In this document: one piece after another, positions 25,205 to 36,642 of the stretch
Numbering within the stretch: position 1 is the first letter of the stretch
How the letters are laid out: each line of letters opens with the position of its first letter
Assembly: GCA_015680685.1 (NCBI GenBank)
Contig: MNCI01018050.1
Span: 274,860-338,859, forward strand
Direction of reading: 5' to 3'
DNA: 64,000 nucleotides
Source: Gnetum montanum
Taxonomy: Eukaryota > Streptophyta > Gnetopsida > Gnetales > Gnetaceae
Notes under the pieces: model-generated
What the model was told of the DNA's origin: nothing
Databases searched by the model: none
The model's input: only the letters and a program-made list of their open reading frames with translations
Program-made: the position numbers and the translations under genes

Positions 25205-26949
25205 TGTTGGCACATTTTTACCATTTCATGGAACAGGTGGACTTATTTGCAAATGGTGAGGTACAGAATCCTAATGAACTGAAACTGTTCAAGGAGGATT
25301 ATGTTCTTTCTTGTAAAGAATTCTGCAACAGTTAATTATCCATGAAGTTGGAATAGAAATGAAAATGTTGCTGAATTGAATGTTTTGAAAATCAAGGGAT
25401 AATGACATTGCAATTGGGAATGTTGGCATGAGGGTTTATCTAGAGTCAAAATAAAATGGTGTATCAATTGTAGATATCTCTCTAGCTTATGATATAACCA
25501 TGTTATTTATCTCCATGATTATTATCTCTACTACTATGATATAAATAACAATAAAATATAATATTGATTTAAAAAGGGAATTTATGCAACAATTGTTCAA
25601 AGTCCTATGAGAATTGAACACTTGTCAATTGAAATGGTGGTTATAACCACCACAAAGGCCACTTGTCAACTAAATGGGACACGTGTTAATTGCAACTTGT
25701 TTCTCTCCATGGTGAACACTTGGCAACTACATGAAGACACTTGGCAACTGNNNNNNNNNNNNNNNNNNNNNNNNNNNNNNNNNNNNNNNNNNNNNNNNNN
25801 NNNNNNNNNNNNNNNNNNNNNNNNNNNNNNNNNNNNNNNNNNNNNNNNNNNNNNNNNNNNNNNNNNNNNNNNNNNNNNNNNNNNNNNNNNNNNNNNNNNN
25901 NNNNNNNNNNNNNNNNNNNNNNNNNNNNNNNNNNNNNNNNNNNNNNNNNNNNNNNNNNNNNNNNNNNNNNNNNNNNNNNNNNNNNNNNNNNNNNNNNNNN
26001 NNNNNNNNNNNNNNNNNNNNNNNNNNNNNNNNNNNNNNNNNNNNNNNNNNNNNNNNNNNNNNNNNNNNNNNNNNNNNNNNNNNNNNNNNNNNNNNNNNNN
26101 NNNNNNNNNNNNNNNNNNNNNNNNNNNNNNNNNNNNNNNNNNNNNNNNNNNNNNNNNNNNNNNNNNNNNNNNNNNNNNNNNNNNNNNNNNNNNNNNNNNN
26201 NNNNNNNNNNNNNNNNNNNNNNNNNNNNNNNNNNNNNNNNNNNNNNNNNNNNNNNNNNNNNNNNNNNNNNNNNNNNNNNNNNNNNNNNNNNNNNNNNNNN
26301 NNNNNNNNNNNNNNNNNNNNNNNNNNNNNNNNNNNNNNNNNNNNNNNNNNNNNNNNNNNNNNNNNNNNNNNNNNNNNNNNNNNNNNNNNNNNNNNNNNNN
26401 NNNNNNNNNNNNNNNNNNNNNNNNNNNNNNNNNNNNNNNNNNNNNNNNNNNNNNNNNNNNNNNNNNNNNNNNNNNNNNNNNNNNNNNNNNNNNNNNNNNN
26501 NNNNNNNNNNNNNNNNNNNNNNNNNNNNNNNNNNNNNNNNNNNNNNNNNNNNNNNNNNNNNNNNNNNNNNNNNNNNNNNNNNNNNNNNNNNNNNNNNNNN
26601 NNNNNNNNNNNNNNNNNNNNNNNNNNNNNNNNNNNNNNNNNNNNNNNNNNNNNNNNNNNNNNNNNNNNNNNNNNAGACTAGGCAGTTGAACAAAATAGGA
26701 AATTTTCAACAACTCATAGTACTTGGCAAAGTTGGCTGAATCTCTTTCAAGTAAGTCATTTGTAGTTCACACACAACACAATTGTTACATTTTACACAAC
26801 CACATGCCACAACAGCACACACACATACTCACATTAACTACTGAGTTTATTTGGAGGTATCTGGGCCTTGGTGTTGCCAGAGACCAACAGGCACCTAAAT
26901 CCTGTTCGAGGACACTCGTTGGCGGTCGCGTCCCAAATGGTCACCAACA
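25205..26949. mobile_element. Insertion G: LTR-ended element, probably solo LTR
   Basis: Ends TGTTGG...CCAACA with perfect 5-bp flanking duplication CAAAT (25200-25204 and 26950-26954). Removing it restores the D LTR text seen at 44700. It has a TATAAATA box at 25540-25547. Short repeats of CACTTGKCAACT type occur at about 25620-25750. The right end keeps CpG-rich sequence (CGTTGGCGGTCGCG), unlike the rest of the window, so it is probably the youngest insertion. Internal 924 bases are N. Hence a complete small element cannot be excluded. Confidence 0.75.
25751..26674. other. Assembly gap (924 N)
   Basis: Run of N. Any open frame crossing it is meaningless. Confidence 1.
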
Positions 26950-27864
26950 CAAATGTTTTAAATGCCCACTACTAGAATTAATTTCCAGCCTCTAGAGTGT
27001 GGAATGTAGGCATTTTTATAGGCTTAGGGTTAGCATGAAGTGCGGATTGAGTACCACATGGAAAAAGGGTAGGTGGGGCTATGTTGACCTTTAATATGCT
27101 CCTACTCAAGAAATTGGTGCTATGCTTTGGTATGCTCCGTTGGACCCCAAGACACTTCTAGACTATGGCTATAGTACTAGGACTACATGTGCCAAGATTG
27201 CAATGTACCTAAAAATAGTGCCAAATAGTGCAATTTGGAGGCTATGCTCANATGCTCCAGGACTACATTCTCCCCTCTTTCAAGTGGGATCAAACATAGG
27301 TACAATTTTGGGACATGAAAGGGGGTACAAAAAGAGTGCAAGTTGTTGATCCTGCTTGCTAGAGGAATGCTAGAGTTGGAATGAAGGCTTGTGCTAAGCT
27401 CTGGAAGCTTTTAGAGGTAGTTCCATGTTGCTATGCTAGCTATGCTCTAGAGTGTACTACAATAGTTAGGTAAATTTTGCAAAAAACTGAAGTCTAGTGC
27501 TATTATGTTTGATATGCTAAATAGCATAGTAGGATGGGAAAGAGTGTAGCATGGACACTTAGAAAAATATAGCAAAAATTCCAGTCCTTGCTCTTGCTAT
27601 GCTAGCTATTCTTGAGAGCATAGTAGGAGGGGTAGCTTTAGGAGTTAGAAAATCTAGTAAATGCTTCTTTCATGCTAAGCTAGCTTAAAAACTTCTAGCT
27701 TGAAACTAGTGCAAACTAGCCACCAGAGTGGTGCTATGCTTGCTACATTGGAGAGCATACTAAGATGGATGTGATCATAGAAAGACACTTCGAAAAATTC
27801 CTATAGCTATTATTTGACACCTAGAAAATTTTGCTGATCTAGCTATTTATTGCATGCTACACTG

Positions 27865-27884
27865 GCTATGCTCTAGAGCATAGC
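27865..27884. repeat. 20-bp perfect palindrome in D 3' LTR
   Basis: GCTATGCTCT/AGAGCATAGC. It is one of a series of such inverted pairs in this LTR (also about 27436, 27510, 27600, 27745). Confidence 0.9.
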
Positions 27885-27991
27885 TGTAGTAGTGGGATCA
27901 TGGGCCAAACACTTAGAAAAAAATTTTCTTGTGTTGACACTTAGACAAATTTGTTGTTGAAGTGTTGTTGCTTGAATTTTGTGGTGTTTCA

Positions 27992-28010
27992 CTAGCTCCT
28001 CTTTGTTGAT
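27992..28010 (-). other. Element D polypurine tract
   Basis: On the minus strand AACAAAGAGGAGCTAG immediately precedes the LTR start TGAAACACC. It is purine-rich and correctly placed. Confidence 0.65.
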
Positions 28011-29620
28011 GTTTGTAGCAGTGGCCTAAGAGATGTCGACAAAGAATCGAAAACACCACAGTAGATATGGCACCAACATCACTCATTGATACCTAATTAA
28101 ATGATGCTTCACCAAGCTCAAGAGTGCTAAGGGTCATGGCATGTTGTAGGTAATGAGTGTAGGGAATTGGCTTGGGATAGCAAGGGGGGAATGAGATGCA
28201 AACAATGTATCATGCTGTAAGATGTGGAGTCAACATGACTAACTATGATCATGATACTAGGGTGACTTGTGCCAAATGATGGTCTCTCATCAAAGAGCAT
28301 GTGAGAAAACCTTCATCCATAGAACTAGAATGGCTTACCCCTAACTTGTTAGCCTCTTGTTCGAGTGCTTATAAGAAGGCCATTGTAAATTTAGGGTTGG
28401 ATTGGTTGCGAAATTGTAGCTTTGCTAGATTTTACATAGGGGTATGTTTTTTCTTTTTTTTCTTTTTTTTTTTTTTGCAAAATGCTAGTTGCAAGATGCT
28501 TATCATCAAGTAAACTACGTGTCACTCAATAGTTTTTTCTTAGTGACAACCACATTGTGCCTGTAGGATAGGTGTTTCCTCCCAGGGATGAGTTGCATTA
28601 CATCTACTTGGGCTTTGACCAGCCCATAGAGGCTCCCCATGGGACAAGCTACATTATGTTCATCATGGAATTTGTAGTTGACTGAAAGAAGGGTTCCATG
28701 TGCATCATAGAAGCTTGCAAGTAAAGTAAGGAAATGTAAGGTAAAGGGGCAAAATGTGAGTGGGTTATAGTAAGGATAATAGGGGTGTGCACTCTTGATC
28801 AGCTTGGCAAGTCCAACCAAGTGCGTTTGAGCCATGTGGTGCCTTGATACTGTGATGAAACATGGCTTTGAATGACCACCTTTGGGGATTTTTCCTACTA
28901 AACACAATGTAAAGGAAATAAGAAAACATCCACACAACATGAGAAATAAGAGCAAATTGTTGGTTGTGAGGGTGTTGCAAGTGCTGCGAGTGCTGGACCA
29001 ATTATAAGAGCTTGTAGTGCCAAAGCATGAAGGCTAGTGTAGATGCCAAAGCTAGAAGGTTGAAAAAGCTCTAGCAACCACACTAGAAGTGAGCACCTTA
29101 AGGAGGCCAGCAAGGTGGCCTAGGGTGATGGAGATGCAGGTGCTCAAGAATCTATACCAAGGACAAGAGCTTAGAAAGCTAGTGGGATGGTGGGGAGCCA
29201 CGCTATTGGATGTACTTCCAAGCCTAGGAAACAGTGAGGGTCGGAGGATGGTAGTGCTATGGCTGGGCCTTAGTACTACTAGGACTCTAGCAGGTGGTGT
29301 TGATGGTGAGAGTCCCAACCACTAATGAAATACCCAAGGAAAATGATGTTGTCAACACAGCCTAGGGGTGGTATGTTTGGTGATGGTGGTGGTAGCTTCG
29401 AAAGGTCAACAAAAATGCCTAAGGGAATCTTCAAAGGATCAACAAAATGCCAAGGGTGGTGGTGCTACAAATGTTCTAGAGGCTTTTTCTTGATGACATG
29501 AATCCCATTCTAGAATTGCAATGCCCCACCTTGTCTAGCCCATCAAGAGGTTGATAGGTGATGGAGGATGGGAAGTATTCACACTTGCTTATCTATAAAA
29601 TTATGTGTGTTGAGCTATAT
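28011..29620 (-). other. Element D 3' region with unrecognised open frames
   Basis: Between the repeat array and the PPT. A 146-residue frame lies in element sense at 28515-28955. It begins with a hydrophobic stretch (LLFLMLCGCFLISFTLCLVG) that could be a membrane segment. I recognise no family. 29052-29325 is open on both strands, which argues that openness here is chance. A poly-T run lies at 28450-28477. Tat/Ogre elements have long, variable 3' regions, so this fits without a gene. Confidence 0.35.
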
Positions 29621-29624
29621 GTGC

Positions 29625-30010
29625 TAAACTATGAACATGGTTTAGGATCTTGGTAGATGACATGCTATGCTAGTTTAATGTCCTAGTAGATCATAAACCT
29701 AATTTAATGTCCTAGCAAACTATGATGTGCTAGTTTATAGTCTTGGCAAACTATTATGTGCTAGTTTAACATCGTAGCAGATGGTGGATGTTGTGCTAGT
29801 TTAACGTTAGGATGCAAGGATGATTAGTGCTAGTTTAAATTTATAGCAAATAATGTTGTGGATGCCAATTTAACATCATAGCCCAAGGACAAGTTATTCT
29901 AGTTTATATTCATAATGGATTATGCTATGCTAGTTTAACATCATAGCAAATGGTTTTTGCTAGTTTAATGTCATAGTGGACTATCTATGCTAGGTTATAG
30001 TCATAGAAGA
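29625..30010. repeat. Tandem-like array 1 (TGCTAGTTTAA unit)
   Basis: About ten imperfect units containing CTAGTTTAAYRTCMTAGYA, spaced roughly 30-45 bp, just after the D integrase. The same motif occurs in arrays at 33690-33850 and 39490-39870 inside D's intron. Confidence 0.75.
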
Positions 30011-30039
30011 CTCTCACTTACCTTGCTTTGTTGTTGATG

Positions 30040-31100
30040 CGATGCTACATACTAGGCATAGTATGACTTCAGGTACAAATGATTAGTTGGATTGGCAAAC
30101 TCATGGCCATCTAGATTAGCAAGCTTGAATGCTCCATTGTCATAGGCCTTGGTGACCAGGAAAGGTACTTCCTAGTTGGTTGAGAATTTGTCCACAAGTT
30201 CACAAATGGTCTTAAGGACCAGGTCTCCCTCCTTGATCTAGTGCTAGGGTGAATTGTGGTAGTGCTTTCGTCATTGCTCCTCTTGGTACCATTTGATGTG
30301 ATCAAGTGTCTACATGAACTCCTCCTCTATAGAGTTGAGGTCAATGGTTCTCAACTCATTATATTGGGCCTCATCAATGAAGCTCAAGAGGATTACATCG
30401 AGTGATGGGACCTATAGTTCAAGAGGTAAAATTGCTTTAGATCCTGACACAACACTATATGACTTCTTACCTGTTACTTTTCTACATATTATGTGGTAGG
30501 CCCATAGTGTGTAGACCAACTACTTATGCCATCGTCGTTTGTTGGTACTAAGCATATTTTTCAAAAGGTTGACAATGACCTTGTTTTTGGCCTCTACTTG
30601 GCCATTTGCCTATGGGTAGTAGGGTGATGAGAAAGAATGCTTAATGCCAACATATTCACAAAAGGCTTTGGTTTCTGCACTACTAAATTGTGGCCTATTG
30701 TCAGTGACAATGATCAGGGGTAGACTAAATCGGGTCACTATATTATCAAGGATGAATTTGCAGACCTGATATGATGTGGTCCTCCTAAGGGGAATGGCTT
30801 CAACCCACTTGGTAAAGTATTTGGTTGCAGTTATGATGAAACTATGTCCCACAGAGGACTTAGGCATGATGGGCCCTATGATATCGTACCCCCAACATTG
30901 GAATGACCATGTGATCTGCATGGTGTGCAACTTAGTAGGTGGCATGTGCATTAACTTGTCATGCCATTGACACATGTTGCGCATCTTGACCTTAAAAACA
31001 CAATCACACTCCATGTAAGACCAATAGTGGCCTAAGTATCTAATTTTTGATGCCATTACCCTAGTGTTATGTGTCCTTCACATAGTCCCTTGTGGACTTG
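30040..31100 (-). pseudogene. int: Element D integrase, decayed
   Basis: The open frame 30610-31056 holds the zinc-binding end (CQWH near its start) and the catalytic core: WGYDIIGPI with the first Asp, TKYFTKWVEAIPLR, then IIVTDNRPQFSS with the second Asp, and an F-C-E-Y-V-G-I-K segment carrying the Glu. The C-terminal part (about 30300-30060, another frame) reads EGDLVLK and a GAFKLANLDG motif, as in Tat integrases. Stops and a frame change make it non-functional. D-D-E residues appear retained in the open core. Confidence 0.9.
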
Positions 31101-31599
31101 AACAACAATCATTTACACTTCGCCATCACTAAGGTAGGTCAATAGTATGCCATCGTAGAATTTGTGATTTAGTGTACCATCACCCACAATGATGTACTAC
31201 CATGACTGTTTCCACATTGCATCATTTTGGGTAGTGATCAGATGTTGTGGAGGTTCACCTTGTTAAAGGTATGACTTGATGTTATCATACCACTCTCTTG
31301 CATGTGCTATGTTTGTTGTGGCTATAGATGAAATGTAATTTACTTGTATGATAGGTTCGATGTAATTCATTACTGAAGTGGGTAAGGCATGAAACATGTT
31401 GGGTGTGATGTTTAAGGCTAATGTGGCTAATGCATTTGCAATGGAATTTTCATTGTAGGGAATGTGTTGGATATCTACGATTGCAAACCATCAAAGTAAG
31501 TGCTTCGCCAAGTCATAATAAGGTTGTAAGTGTTATGCTTTATAAGTTTAAACCTCTGTAACTTGGTTGATGACTAACTGTGAATCACCTCAGCTCGCT

Positions 31600-31840
31600 A
31601 GGTTTCATATTCCTAGGTCATGAGCTACTATGAGACATCTAAGGAGACCTTCATACTCCGCTATGTTGTTAGTACAAGGAAATGTAAAATGATAAGCAAA
31701 GGGTTGGATCTCCTTAGAGGGAAATGTGATTATTATAGTGGCACAACCTCCTTGAGAGGTTGAAGCATTATTGAAGTGTAAAATTGCCTCAAAGTTGACA
31801 AGCACTTGGCCTATACTACTAACATGTTCATCCAAAAATT
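31600..31840 (-). pseudogene. Element D second (archaeal-type) RNase H
   Basis: The open frame 31605-31835 contains an F-N-N-A-S segment followed by PFAYHFTFPCTNNIAEYEGL, the signature of the extra archaeal-like RNase H found in the Tat branch of plant Ty3/gypsy elements. It lies between the RT-linked RNase H and integrase. The first acidic residue is now N (FNNAS), so catalysis is probably lost. Confidence 0.8.
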
Positions 31841-31879
31841 TTGGATCTATGGTTGCTTAATCATTTATTTGTGGAACTT

Positions 31880-32200
31880 TGAGTTGTGCGCCTATTACTT
31901 GATCCTTAGTTTATGCTTGCACTATGTAGTACAGGTCAAATTCTACAGTTATTACTTTCCATTATGTGATGTGACTACTTTCGTAGATGTTCAATGTGAT
32001 TTCTTGGAGTACATTACTTTTGCAGATGATGTTTACCTAGCTGTGGAAGAGATAATGCATTCACTTCTTAAGTGAAAAGGCAAAGGCGAGGTAGTTCTTT
32101 TCCACATCATTGTATTTTGCTTCATGGGCCACCAATGCATGGCTTAGGTAGTATATAGGAACCCCTAAGCCATCGTCTTACTTTTGATAGTGTAGAGAAG
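31880..32200 (-). pseudogene. Element D RT-linked RNase H, degenerate
   Basis: The minus strand reads YYLSHALVAHEAKYNDVEKN followed by an LAFAFSLKK helix, the usual RNase H1-like block after RT. Together with the next domain this gives D two RNase H domains, as expected for Tat/Ogre. Confidence 0.75.
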
Positions 32201-32399
32201 TGATGGACATATCAGAAGTTGCAAGATAGATGTAAAAAGCTTTATCTCCTTGTGGAGGCTAGACTTATTGGAAGTTGAGCTAGCTCTTGTTTGAGGTTGT
32301 CGAATGCCTCTTGGAATTGAGCTATTCACTCAAAGTGGATACCTTTTTTGAGAAAATGTTGCATTGGCTATATCTTATCAGTCAACTATGCAATAAATT

Positions 32400-33554
32400 A
32401 ATTTATAAATTGAAATCTACCTTGTAACCCATGTAGCTCCTTAAGGTTAGTTGGCAGTGCTAAGTTAATTATGGCGTTAACCTTATCGGGGTCTACGCAT
32501 ATGCCTATTTTTGACACCACAAACATAGCATGCAACCCATATTGACACTGAAGACATACTTCTTAGGATTCAGTCTAAGGTCATGTCTAAGGAAACATTT
32601 GAGTGTGCGGTTTAAGTCATTTATGTCATCATGTGCCATTTTGGACTTAACTGCTATGTCATCAACATAGCCATTGAGCAAGTTTAACAAGTAGTCATTG
32701 AAGATGTACGTCATGGTGTGTTGGTATGTTGCTTCTATGTTCTTTAGTCTGAAAGGCATCATTTTATAGCAAAATATATCCTAGGGGGTCATGAAGGTTG
32801 TACCGAGCTAGTGCTTTGGGTTGATTTGAATCTGGTTATATCTAGAGAACCCATCCATGAAGGACAACAAGGCATGATCAACCATGGTATCAACCAATTG
32901 GTCAATACTAGGTAATAGAAAATTGTCTTTTATGGTCACCTTGTTTAGATCCTGGAAGTTTATGTGAATGCATATGCTTCTATTTTTCTTAGGTACGGCC
33001 ATGATGTTGGAGACCCAATCTGCATAGTCAATGGCTTGGATGAAACTAGCCTTGTAGCGCTTGGTGAATTTATCATGGACTACCAATGCCACATCAAAAC
33101 TAACCTTACGAGATTTGTTTTTAATTGGTTTTATGAAAGGATCAAGGATGATATTGTGTTACACTATGCAAGGATCTAGGCCTGGCATGTACTTATAGGA
33201 CCATGCAAATGCCTTGATGTTGTCATTGAGTGTTTTCACGATGCTTTGGACATGTTGAGGCTATAATAGGGAACTAAGTTTTAGTGTCTTCACCTCATCA
33301 CTGAGTGTTTCTATAGGGGCTTCGATGAGGGGATCCTTAATGATGTCACCTACCTCTAGATCGAGAGCCCTAACTAGATTGTTAGGCCAATCTAGTGGTG
33401 CTTCTATAGATGTTACGTAATCATCATGAGTCATGGGCTTGAGTTCTAAGCATTAGGCATCGATGCATTAGATGAGGTTACCATGAGGTCCAGTGAGGAC
33501 CTGAGGTGAATGAAGATGCTTGTATGTGCTTGTGTTGTAATCCTGTGACATATC
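32400..33554 (-). pseudogene. Element D reverse transcriptase (exon after the intron)
   Basis: Two open frames, 32808-33092 and 32505-32762, carry AVPKKN, INFQDLNK, FMDGFSRYNQI, MPFRLKN and the catalytic YVDDIAVKS, which is intact. Upstream, 33554-33100 reads an in-frame linker (LELKPMTHDDYV, MPGLDP) typical of the Tat protease-RT spacer. RT copies element RNA into DNA. The first bases of this exon (33554, GATATGTCACAG) follow a TTTTGTAG acceptor. Stops between the two open blocks make it non-functional. Confidence 0.9.
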
Positions 33555-33689
33555 CTACAAAACAACTAGAAATAATGTCAAGCTACACCTATCTTAATAG
33601 AGTTAAAATGCAAAACACAAGGAAATCAATACAATTACTAATTACCTAAACATGTAAAAGTGGAGATTAGAAATACAAGCATGCAAGCT

Positions 33690-33850
33690 AGTTTCAGGCC
33701 TTGTTAGGCCAGGGATTGTTAGTTTAAGGTCTTAGTGGATCATGATTTGCTAGTTTAAGGTCTTAACAGACCATGGTTTGCCAATTTAGGGTCTTAGTAG
33801 AACATGGTTTTCTAGTTTAAGGTCTTAACGGAACATGATTTATGCAAGAT
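33690..33850. repeat. Tandem-like array 2 (TAGTTTAAGGTCTTA unit)
   Basis: Four units of TAGTTTAAGGTCTTARYRGA..CATG, period about 38 bp, near the 3' end of the D intron. Confidence 0.8.
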
Positions 33851-33859
33851 GAATTGGTT

Positions 33860-35700
33860 CAAGCCAAGCCAAGCCAAGAGTGTTTATAATGTGGAATTGG
33901 GCTAGGTGTTCATTGGGCAACTAGAAAAATCTTAGAAACTTTTTCAAATCTAGGATTGCTAGAAAAAGTTTAGAAATTTTTCTAACTTCGGCTGCTATGC
34001 TCACCCTTTGCTATGCTTGCCCCTTCTTGCTATGCTCCACAAGAGACTTAAGGAAAATTTGTCTAAGTGTGGGAGCATCGATGTGGTAGGTGGCACATTT
34101 AATTACCCCAAAAGGGTATATATGTGCGATTCATTGAGGGTAAACTATCATTTTCCAAAGTGTGAATAAGGAGTTACATAGTGTATTGTAGCTTGAAGTA
34201 GGAGTGATAGCCAGAGCGTAGCAAGTGGAGTGTAGTAGCCAAAGCGTAACACTAGGATGACATGTCATAATGACCGTCAACACCCCAAACTTGCCAATGT
34301 GAAAGAGGGATTGCAAGCACTAGAATGCCTCCCATGGGTGTAGGTGGAGGAGAGGAGAGCACCACTAATTTCTAGGTATGCTTGTCATGCTCACCCCTTT
34401 TCACATCATTCTTTTTTTGCATTTTGGCTTTTCTTACTTGTGTTGGGGTTTGGGTGCTGGGGTGGCCTACCCTCACAGGGATCATCATTGCCCTTGCTAC
34501 CTTGGTAGGTGCGGCCAAGGGGAGAAGGTGCATGTATGGATTGTTAATCTCTGTTAATCCATTAATGCTTTATTTTGATTGCTTGTGGCAAATGGGACAA
34601 GGAACAATGCATGGGCTATGAGGGACTTGGTACATATGAGGGATGCAGTGCATGGGGATGATGAAGAGGAAAAAGATTAAGGGTTTTGTCTTGGTAGTGG
34701 ACTAGGATTTCCTTCATTGGGGTCCATGCCATGTGGAGGAAAAAATGGGGAAAAATTGACTATGGCTAGGGTGTATGTGATGAGGATTCATTTGTTTCCC
34801 TTTTTCTTTTTGCGTTGCCTCATTGGTGAGGGTGATGGAAGATTGGGACAATGGTTATGGTTAAAAATAGCCATAGCTAGTGGACAAGGTTTTGCCATCA
34901 CTTATTTTATGATGTGGGGGCAATGTAGAGTGAGTGAAAAGGGAGGGTTAGGCATCATAGGGACACATGGGATGAAGGCCATAGGGATGAGAAAAGGAGC
35001 AACAATGCTGCCATAGGGGTGACAACTGTGGCAAGGGAGTGAGTGGTGCCAAGGAGATCATTAAGGCTACAACCATGGTGAGTACCCTAGCACATGTCAT
35101 CAGCACATAATGGCATTGGGTGGCACAGTGAAAGAGATGTATCCAACACTTTGTTAAAAGTAGTTAACTTTTAGATGCAGTGGGATGTTACACTCTCGGC
35201 AGTTAGAAAATTTGGTGATTTTGGCTTATGCTCCCTAGGGAGTGTAGCAGATAGTTAGAATGCTTTTTTTGCATTTCATGCCGCACAACCCAGAGTTAGA
35301 AAAAGTTTGAGATTTTTTTGAAAATAAATTTGCAAAGTGTAAAAATGGAATGCTAAATGCAAAAATGCCAATAGTAAGAATGCCTCATGTGAAGCAAAAT
35401 GCCAAATGCACGAAAACTATGCTAGAATGCTAATTTTACAGGTTGAACGTACAGATGTTAAGACATGAAAACCATGTTGGTGTAAATGGTACAAATGTAA
35501 AGTAAAATGCTAATGCTACGTTAATGTTGTATCCCAATGAGTACCAAGCACATCAAATGTGTATGGACATCCTATGATCATAGGGCCCTAAGGATTCATT
35601 TCTAAGTTATGCCATTTGAAACTAAATTTGCTAAGTTTTGCTAAGCATAAGTTGATATTTTATACCAAAATGCAGTCTATGATGTGCTAACACTACATTC
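33860..35700. other. D intron segment with D-LTR-like short motifs
   Basis: No recognisable gene. It contains CTATGCTC/GAGYRTAG motifs as in the D LTR (33990-34040, 34200-34245, and CTCCCTAGGGAG at 35231-35242). At 35330-35560 it has repeated AAATGC text resembling the left D LTR at 24780-24880. Open plus-strand frames at 34382-34621 and 34717-35016 match nothing I know. Confidence 0.4.
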
Positions 35701-35722
35701 GTTTGTTGTATTGCGATTGCAG

Positions 35723-36175
35723 GGTGCTACTGAAGCCTGTCTTAGTGGTCATGGAGCTCATTAGTATTTTTTGCTACATTAGTGAGCCTATGCCTAACAC
35801 ACTTGCACCCAACATGAAGTTAGGCCATCAGGTGATGTGGTTTCAACCACGGGCATTCAAATTCCTAGCTTACCTGCTCTAGAAATTTAGTGTGATCATG
35901 TGGTCACACTTGGAAACAAAGGCTATAAGCACCATCATTGAGATGTTATTGGCTGGGGAAAATTGGGACATATTAAGATTCATGTCTGATGAGGCCATGA
36001 CTAGTGGTGATCGAGTAGGTGACCTGAGACTAGATCCTAGGAGTGTTTGTGCCCTAGCTAGGATCTAGAGCATGTTGGAGTTCTCTTGTTATAACAAGAG
36101 AAACACCTTTTTCATTGCCATGCACATGCATATAGTCTTTCAGAACCCACCTAGGACTATATATTGTATCAAATT
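35723..36175 (+). pseudogene. FCP1/NIF-like phosphatase-type exon, antisense to D
   Basis: A 453-bp exon bounded by acceptor TTGCGATTGCAG (to 35722) and donor GTAAGT (36176). It is open except for two TAG codons at likely CAG sites. The encoded about 150 residues match the plan of plant FCP1/NIF-type HAD phosphatase domains. A beta strand VLVVMELISIF stands where the catalytic DxDxT/DLNG loop belongs. RAFKFLAYLL-KFSVIMWSH matches the RPxxxxFLxxxxxxFxVxxWSS segment. Near the end YNKRNTFFIAMHMHIVFQNP matches the NTLLIDDSPYKxxxNPP segment. Both catalytic aspartate sites are replaced, so it cannot be an active phosphatase. It lies in the D intron on the opposite strand. Recognition rests on motif spacing that I read by eye. 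Confidence 0.6.
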
Positions 36176-36240
36176 GTAAGTTCTCTCACTTTTCGTTATG
36201 TCTCATTATCATTGACCATGCTAGATTTACTAACTATTGA

Positions 36241-36469
36241 CTATGAATGTCTAATGCCAAGCTTAAAGTTGGTGATTAGGGACTCCATGATGAGACAAGG
36301 GCTCTCACTTTGACCTATACCATGCTAGAGGTATTTTCCTCTAGTTCAAGCTTTTAGGAGGAAATTATTGAAGAAGTGGGAAAGGACTTAGAGAACTACC
36401 CCACCTAGTACCCAAAGGCATTTGAGCAATGCTAGACCTATGATTGACTTGATGAGGGATGAGCTAGTG
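36241..36469 (+). pseudogene. Next exon-like block after the NIF-like exon
   Basis: Coding-like block with former-CAG stops, ending in a CTAGTG/GTAAGC donor (36470). The encoded text is acidic (EEIIEEVGKDLENYP). The acceptor before it is unclear. No family recognised. Confidence 0.35.
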
Positions 36470-36642
36470 GTAAGCCTTTCTTTAGAGAGCTTGTTGTACC
36501 ACTTCCTATGTCACAAACACCATTTTTTTCATGTGAGTATACATTATGTTGGCTTGACTTTCATTACTTATTCTCATGAATATGTTAACTGCATGATGCT
36601 AATGTTGTGTTTGCCTATGTTACAACTGTCATTATTTTAGCA

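Larger units (their letters stand above)
24500..27991 (-). repeat. Element D 3' LTR (contains insertion G)
   Basis: Colinear with about 44120-45910: GGGCCTTTACT near 24597, ACCAAGGTATTRGGTGCAAC, GTGCCAAGTGGTACT, TGCCCACTACT at 26960, and the end TTTGTGGTGTTTCA at 27991. In element sense it starts TGAAACACCACAAAAT. The TATA region TTTTTATAGGCTTAGG near 27012 is conserved with the partner's TATTTATAGGC (44771). The single N lies at 27251. The left edge is approximate, because no target duplication for D could be identified. It carries one copy of a 90-bp unit present three times in the partner. Confidence 0.8.

Noticed and set aside
25607-26739. Frames of 316-360 residues on both strands
   Set aside because: They consist of N translated as X across the assembly gap.
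29052-29325. Overlapping open frames on both strands (88 and 78 residues)
   Set aside because: No motif on either strand. They are open by chance in a less AT-rich stretch of D's 3' region.
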